In this document: in pieces, positions 58,138-64,000 of the stretch | Numbering within the stretch: position 1 is the stretch's first letter | How the letters are laid out: each line of letters begins with the position of its first letter | NCBI GenBank assembly: GCA_038373885.1 | Contig: JAWZYV010019980.1 | Span: 124,001 to 188,000, forward strand | Direction: 5' to 3' | Length of the DNA stretch: 64,000 nt | Source: Cheiracanthium punctorium | Taxonomy: Eukaryota; Arthropoda; Arachnida; Araneae; Cheiracanthiidae | Notes under the pieces: generated by a model | Database searches by the model: none | Told to the model about the DNA's origin: nothing | What the model saw: the letters and a program-made list of their open reading frames with translations, nothing else | Position numbers and translations under genes: made by a program

Positions 58138-59958
58138 AAAAAACACCTTTGAGAAATAATATATATGATGATTGGAAATCTAGTGACGTGCAGCGATCCT
58201 AGAGCTAAAAGAATAAAGCATTTCCCGTGCTGACGGATAACTAATTTTACTTGTTTTTAATTTTCCAACCTAGCATGTGAACGAGATTGCATTTTCGCCA
58301 ATCCCAACCGCCCGGAAGAATACCGCGTCTGCGCATGCTCAACGAGATCGAGAGACCGGAAACCGCACAGAGCTTTAAGGACGGTGCTGGCGCCATCTGT
58401 TCGGTGAAAATATAGTTAGTTTATTATAGTGATAATGGATATAGTGATAATGAATTAATCAATAAATTATCCTTTAAGAAAAAGGAAAATGCCACATAAT
58501 TTGGAAAAATGTGTTCATGCAAATAAATCTTTAGGAAAATAAACAAGAGTATGTTTTATAAATAATGCAAGAGTTTTATGTTTTATAAATAAACAAGAAT
58601 ATGTTTTAGAAATAATGCAAGAGTCTTATGTTTTATAAATAATGTATGTTTTATAAATCTTTATTTTGTATATTTAAAATCGTCTTTTTTAATTAAGATC
58701 GTTTTTAAGTAAGAGTTTTATGTTTTATAAATCTTTATTTTGTATATTTAAAATCGTCTTTTTTAATTAAGATCTAAATGCGCATGCATGCATGCAGGAT
58801 AAATTTTTAAATTCAATCCTTGGTGGAAGAATACAATGCAAATTTTAAATAAATTTTACCTAAATCTAATAAGAGATGATATGTACATGCATGACAACAA
58901 TTATTCCTCCACAACTGTATATATATATATTTTTTCATTGTGCTCTGTGTTTGTGGTTAAATTTTCTAATTTACAATTTTGTGGTATTAAAATAAACTAG
59001 AAATAATTATGGTGTTATATAACTTATTTATTGCAAAATTAAAGTAAGCTTTTATGTGGTATTTCTCGTCTTAAGGGTAAGCTTTTAAGTTTTGAAATCA
59101 CTTTTTTCTATCATCTCGTGTTGCATTTTACTTTAATTATTTGTATGCTTTTACTTTTATGCATTTTTAAAGTAGGATTACACTCCTCTATAAGGGTCCT
59201 ATGTAAAAAAAGAAACAATTTTGTTTATGTTGTATGTTATGAAAAAACATACCTCCTGGCTCATAAATCAATTTAGGAAGCTTTCAAAAAAAATTTCAAA
59301 TGCTTAAAAAAGAAAAAGAAAGTCACAGATTATATTGTAAAACATATATCACTGTAAAATGAGATGAGATTTTCTTTTAAAGTAATTGTGTATGTGTGTG
59401 AATCACAATAAAAGTAAATTATTATTCCAAATGTTTTAAATTTCTTTTATGCATTCTATTCATATTCCTTTTATTTGAGATGTTTTTTGCTGTTTCCTAA
59501 GAGGAAAAAAAATGTTTCTGATTTATATTCTTTTTTTTCCAATAAAATAATTGAAAACTAAAAAATATTACTATATAGAGTAAGGGTATTTATGTTGCAA
59601 ATCACTTCACTATTTTATATAAATTACCAGAATTGCATGAATCATTATTTCAAAATTTCTTTTGTATTAGTTTTGTTATGTTATTGCTAAATAAACTTTT
59701 TTTTATATATAAAGACTACATTACTTGTGCTTTTGTATGTTCATAAGACACAATGTTAATAATTATGTAATGTTAATTTTGCAATTTTCTTTGAATGTTA
59801 CTGCTACTGAAAAACAATAGACACACAGTAATAAGGGATTTTTTTTTTTTTTTTTTGAGTTCAACATAAGAATATTGTTTTAATACTAAAGAATAATTCA
59901 GTATTATAATACTATTACAATTTACTATTGTAAATAGTATAATACTGGCACAGTCAAC

Positions 59959-60126
59959 CAGGGGCGTAGCCAGGGGGGGGATATCGGGATATATCCCCTC
60001 CCCGAAATGTTTGGATTAGTGATGAAATTCCGTCTATTTATACACATATAAGTTCATATCCCCCCCCGAAATATTTTCCAGGCGCATATCCCCCCCCCCC
60101 GAAAAATTTTCCTGGCTACGCGCCTG
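59959..60126. mobile_element. hAT MITE (CAGGGGCGTAGCC) with perfect target duplication
   Basis: CAGGGGCGTAGCCAGG is mirrored by CCTGGCTACGCGCCTG. CAGTCAAC occurs on both sides (59951-59958 and 60127-60134). The interior has C-runs and ATATCCCC/GGGGATAT words. 168 bp. Confidence 0.88.
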
Positions 60127-60194
60127 CAGTCAACACTCCTTATATTGACCATACATTACAAATACCAGTGATAAAACCTGGACTGTAATTACAA

Positions 60195-60850
60195 AAAAAT
60201 CTGGAGTGACTCCACTCAACTTTCCGAACACTTACGATTAAGATCATTACCAAGCATTTAAATAAATTTTACTCGATGAATAATTCAAATATATATACCA
60301 AATTGAAGCTCAATCGAATGTACCGTTTAAACGCTAGCGCACTTTCAAGAATTTCTCCCCATAGGCCATAATGTAAAAGAAATCTTTGTCGTAGCCCTGT
60401 AGAAAAACTATAAGCCCTATACACATCAAAATCAATGCCAGTCTTACGACGGTGGTTTATAACATGTATACCCAATTTGAGCTCAATCGAATGCACTGTT
60501 TAAACGCTAGCGCACTTTCCAGAATTTCCCCCCATAGGCCATAATGTAAAAGAAATTTTTGTCGTATCCCTGTAGAAAAACAATAAGTCCTATACACACC
60601 AAAATCAATACTGGTCTTGCGACGGTGGTTTATAACATATATACCCAATTTGAGCTCAATCGCATGCTCCGTTCAGGCGCTATCGTGTTCACTCACATAC
60701 ACACACACACACACATACATACATACATCTCGTAAAAATAGCATAAATGAATTCAGAAGACCTCAAAACGTGTAAATACACCAAAATCTCAAATTCGAAT
60801 TTTTTCATGATTACAATACTTTCCTCACATGGTACATGTTTGGAAAGTAA
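60195..60850 (-). repeat. ACTTTCC-type repeat, minus-strand copy with two 173-bp units
   Basis: Reverse of the copies at 17119 and 61971. CTGGAGTGACTCCACT and TTTCCGAACACTTACG are at the low end, and TACTTTCCTCACATGG with ACATGTTTGGAAAGTA at the high end. The unit words TTTGAGCTCAATCG and AGCCCTGTAGAAAAACTATA occur twice. A (CA)n run lies near 60700-60716. Confidence 0.8.
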
Positions 60851-61432
60851 AAATACTTTTATGAAACACACAGATAAAGTGCAGTATGAGCATTTTGAGT
60901 GGCACATAGAGTCCATCCTTTTTCAGCTGCAGCGCAACCGAAAACCAACAGCAAATCAGAGCCTCTCTTTATCCATTGGCACTTTTGAAGCTAAAGAATA
61001 GTGAACCCTTTTTACCATCTGAAAAGTTTATTACGCTTTTTTTCTTTATCTGTGTGTTTAATGCAAAGTATTTTATCGGTGGTCAGTCCAGGAATTTTTT
61101 CTAGGCTCCCATTTTTGTGAATTTCAATACTAATTTTGCGAAATTCAACACTGATTTTTGTGAATTTTCATACCCATTTTTAATAAAGATCACTTTTTTG
61201 TTAAAATAATTGATACAGATTAAATTGTAAGGTAAAAGGCAATTGTTAAAACAGATTAAATTGTAAGGAAAAACAGACCCAGTTTTCGTTTGCATCGACC
61301 CCTGTTTATTGTAATTATATCATAACACCAGTTTTGTTAATAATCCCTGAGTGTGTATACCAATATGCTGTATTTTTTTTTCTTCTTGCGTAAAAACTGT
61401 CCAGTGTCATCTTATCCCAATTCAACAGACAC

Positions 61433-61696
61433 TCATTTCGTAATTTTTCCAAAAAGAACATGTTCCCAAACATTAACTTGAAATGACTTTAGTGCAGTTG
61501 CGGGTACATCCTTCTCTTGACTACAAGTAAACCTAAAAATTTCTTGAGTTGCTAAAGAGTTTAACCTGTTCACTCTCATCATTGAAAAGGCACAATGAAG
61601 AATACTTCTTAACTGATGTAGCTTCCAAACATGCGTCAAAGATAGAAGGTGAGTCTGTAGCATTTTTTCAATGATGGCAATGAAAAGGTTAAACAT
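61433..61696 (-). other. 87-codon minus-strand frame, unrecognised
   Basis: Reads MFNLFIAIIEKMLQTHLL and contains LHCAFSMMRVNRLNSLATQE, faintly like the C-terminal dimerisation segment of hAT transposases ('.FS.M..IK..LR'). Too weak to assign. Confidence 0.15.
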
Positions 61697-61970
61697 GGGT
61701 TCAAAATTACAAATGAATGGGGGGGGGGGGTAAAGGAATGACCCATCTTTGGTAAAAATCCTTCATCTTCTTCTTGAAATTTTGTCATGCGAAGCTCAGA
61801 TGTAGTCTTCAGTGTTACGGTAAAACTTTTGATAAAGGAAAAAAATTAACTAACCACAGACTGAAATATATGTTTAATTTCATAAAATTTTATTTGTAAT
61901 ACCAATGATAAAAGTAATTTGAGTATTGAGTTGGAATCTTAGATATAAAATTTACCTATTTTTATTTATT

Positions 61971-62825
61971 ACTTTCCGAACATGTACCATGTAAGGAAAG
62001 TATTGTAATCATGAAAAAATTCGACTTCGAGATTTTGGTGTATTTACACGTTTTGAGGGCTTCTGAATCCATTTATGCTATTTTTACGAGATGTATGTAT
62101 GTATGTGTGTATGTGTGTGTGTGTGTGTGTGTTTGTGTGTATGTGAGTGAACACGATAGCTCCTGAACGGAGCATTCGATTGAGCTCAAATTGGATATAT
62201 ATCTCATAAACCACCGTCGCAAGACCGGTATTGATTTTGGTGTGTATAGGACTTATAGTTTTTCTACAGGGCTACGACAAAGATTTCTTTTACATTATGG
62301 CCTAGGGGGGGAATTTCTTGAAAGTGCGCTAGCGTTTAAACGGTACATTCGATTGAGCTCAAATTGGGTATATATGTTATAAACCACCGTCGCAAGACCG
62401 GTATTGATTTTGGTGTGTATAGGACTTATAGTTTTTCTACAGGGCTACGACAAAAATTTCTTTTACATTATGGCCTATCGCGGGAAATTCTTTAAAGTGC
62501 GCTAGCGTTTAAATGGTACCTTCGATTGAGCTGAAATTGGGTATATATGTTATAAATCACCATCTTAAGACCGGCATTGATTTCGGTGTGTATAAGACTT
62601 ATAGTTTTTCTACAGGGCTACGACAAAAATTTCTTTTATATTATGGCATAATGGCACATGGGGAGAAATTCTTGAAAGTGCGCAAGCGTTTAAACGGTGA
62701 ATTCGATTGAGTTTCAATTTGGTATATATGTTTGAATTATTCATCGATTAAAATTTATTTAAATGCTTGGTATTGATCTTAATCGTAAGTGTTCGGAAAG
62801 TCGAGTGGAGTCACTCCAGATTTTT
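61971..62825 (+). repeat. ACTTTCC-type repeat with three to four 173-bp units
   Basis: The 5' hairpin ACTTTCCGAACATG ... GGAAAGT is followed by ATTGTAATCATGAAAAAATT, then an ATGT/TG microsatellite (62090-62145). Units spaced 173, 173 and about 181 bp (CTCAAATTGG-type words at 62185, 62358, 62531 and near 62712) each contain CGCAAGACCGGTATTGATTT-like and TAGTTTTTCTACAGGGCTAC words. It ends GTGTTCGGAAAGTCGAGTGG, a GAGTCACTCC hairpin and AGATTTTT. The short frames here are repeat shadows. Confidence 0.85.
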
Positions 62826-63638
62826 GTTACTTTAAAATTTACCTATTATTGTTACCACCCACTCCAAATAACAAAACATTTCTTGCTTCATACCTGCTTC
62901 ATCTATATGCAAATAATATAATTGCAACAATGAATTTTTAAAAAAATATCTGTGTAAGTTTACACCAAATTTGAAATAGAAAACTGTGGATTATGCAATA
63001 TTAACTTAAAATGCAAAATGCACAAATAAAAATCAAGACTAAATTATTAGAAATTGAGCATTTCATAAAGTTATAAAGTTATTAAAATTCATTTGATTTA
63101 AATAATTTCTTAAAACTAAGAAGCAAAAACTTTAAATCTGTTTAATAATACTAATGTGAAATATTGTTTTTTTTAAATAAAAAATACCTTTAATAAAAAA
63201 TTCAGAAATTTACATTAAAAAGCCTTAATTTACGTTTCATATGTAAATTAAATTTATAATTTAACATTTTTATGCTTTTATTTTTCATCAGCTAAAGCAA
63301 AATTGAAGATCTGGTAATAAAATTTACATTTCAATATGTGTCATCTTCAGTCACTTTTATTTGATTATTATAAAATAAACTAATTTTCATTAACTAAAAT
63401 TATGTTACATTAAAATGAGCGTTGAAAAATATTCATTGAAGATAATAGATAATCTAATTTATTGATTAATTCATTATCACTATATCCATTATCACTATAA
63501 TAAACTAACTACATTTTCACCGAACAGATGGCGCCAGCACCGTCCTTAAAGCTCTGTGCGGTTTCCGGTCTCTCGATCTCGCTGAGCATGCGCAGACGCG
63601 GTATTCTTCCGGGCGGTTGGGATCGGCGAAAATGCAAT

Positions 63639-64000
63639 TTTAATTACATTTTTCCACTTTTGCTTACCTGGTTGCCTTAGTAACAAATGGGTAAAAAAAA
63701 AGAAAAAAGATGTTCTATCTTAAGATAATTTCAAATCTTAATTTAACATCAAATATTAAAATATTGATTTTATATTTGTTAACGAGTGCGTATATCGTGG
63801 CTGACAGAAAAGAAGTTTTTCGTCTGCCACGGTATATATCAGGTTGTAATGAAAGTTTTCCGCCATATCTGCCTGAAAAACTAACTTCTAACTCCTTAGA
63901 TAACTGTATTTGAACTTTCGGTACCAAACCTGCACAGTGTCACGTTATACAACAATAGTACTTAAAGCTGTACTCATAATTTGTTGATATTCTAGAGCTG
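63639..64000. other. Window end, no supported gene
   Basis: A plus-strand frame at 63710-63913 ends VADRKEVFRLPRYISGCNES then FPPYLPEKLTSNSLDNCI. It is moderately protein-like but I recognise no family. Confidence 0.3.

Larger units (their letters stand above)
58286..63638. mobile_element. 5.35-kb segment bounded by 184-bp near-identical inverted repeats
   Basis: Arms 58286-58469 and 63455-63638 have equal length and differ at three positions by my reading. The outer ends read ATTGCATTTTCGCC. Each arm carries CCCGGAAG and TGCGCATGC words and TGGCGCCATCTGTTCGG. The interior is AT-rich with two copies of the ACTTTCC repeat in opposite orientation, a hAT MITE and direct repeats near 58540-58785 (TATGTTTTATAAAT words). 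No coding region or target duplication is clear. Confidence 0.65.

Noticed and set aside
62191..62710. Repeated short frames (INHRRKTGIDFGVYRTYSFS) here and on the minus strand at 60269-60648
   Set aside because: They are translations of the 173-bp DNA unit, broken at every unit and without start-site or domain support.

Overview
This window looks like AT-rich, intron-rich animal nuclear DNA crowded with transposon relics. It most likely comes from an arthropod, and a spider or other chelicerate is my best guess. The guess rests on the residual protein families, the long introns and the mixture of small DNA transposons, Helitrons, tRNA-derived SINEs and a Ty1/copia element. No bacterial-style operon, CRISPR array or phage block is present.

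The only host gene I can support is the 3' half of VIRMA (virilizer homologue), on the + strand from 462 to a stop at 39998. Ten exons join with matching intron phases into one open frame of about 487 codons and end at an RG-rich tail. VIRMA is the large scaffold of the m6A RNA methyltransferase (writer) complex. The 5' part of the gene lies upstream of the window. Two of the nine introns are very large (about 12.6 kb and 15.4 kb) because of inserted repeats.

Intron 748-13319 holds two direct copies of a 1.97-kb palindrome-rich repeat, a 0.7-kb inverted-terminus element, a decayed minus-strand gene of an uncharacterised arthropod family, and a 2.6-kb hAT-like element. Intron 13435-16918 holds a decayed pogo/Tigger-type transposase and an eroded copy of a second 173-bp-unit repeat. 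Intron 19246-34674 holds a Helitron-like element (19546-21382), a 1.2-kb imperfect hairpin (22672-23895), a Ty1/copia retrotransposon with 129-bp LTRs and a GCTAT target duplication (25917-32872), and a tRNA-Met-like SINE. The last intron holds a Tigger-like MITE and a SINE.

Downstream of VIRMA (40.1-64 kb) I find no host gene. The region is a nested transposon cluster: a tRNA-like tandem duplication; a 7.7-kb hAT-like element with target duplication that itself contains a SINE, a possible solo LTR, a Helitron and a protein relic; a deleted Tc1 element; a hAT MITE inside another hAT MITE; a mariner-like MITE splitting a minus-strand reading frame; a minisatellite; a back-to-back pair of Helitron-type ends; and a 5.35-kb segment bounded by 184-bp inverted repeats that differ at only three positions.

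The most unusual signal is that two differently ended non-coding repeat families (1114-5227 and 17119/60195/61971) share a hairpin start, a 172-174-bp repeating unit and the same order of motifs. A Helitron at 46297-47697 shares part of the motif set, including the word ACATTACGCTCTATG. All coordinates, splice sites and family assignments were read by eye; no database search was run.
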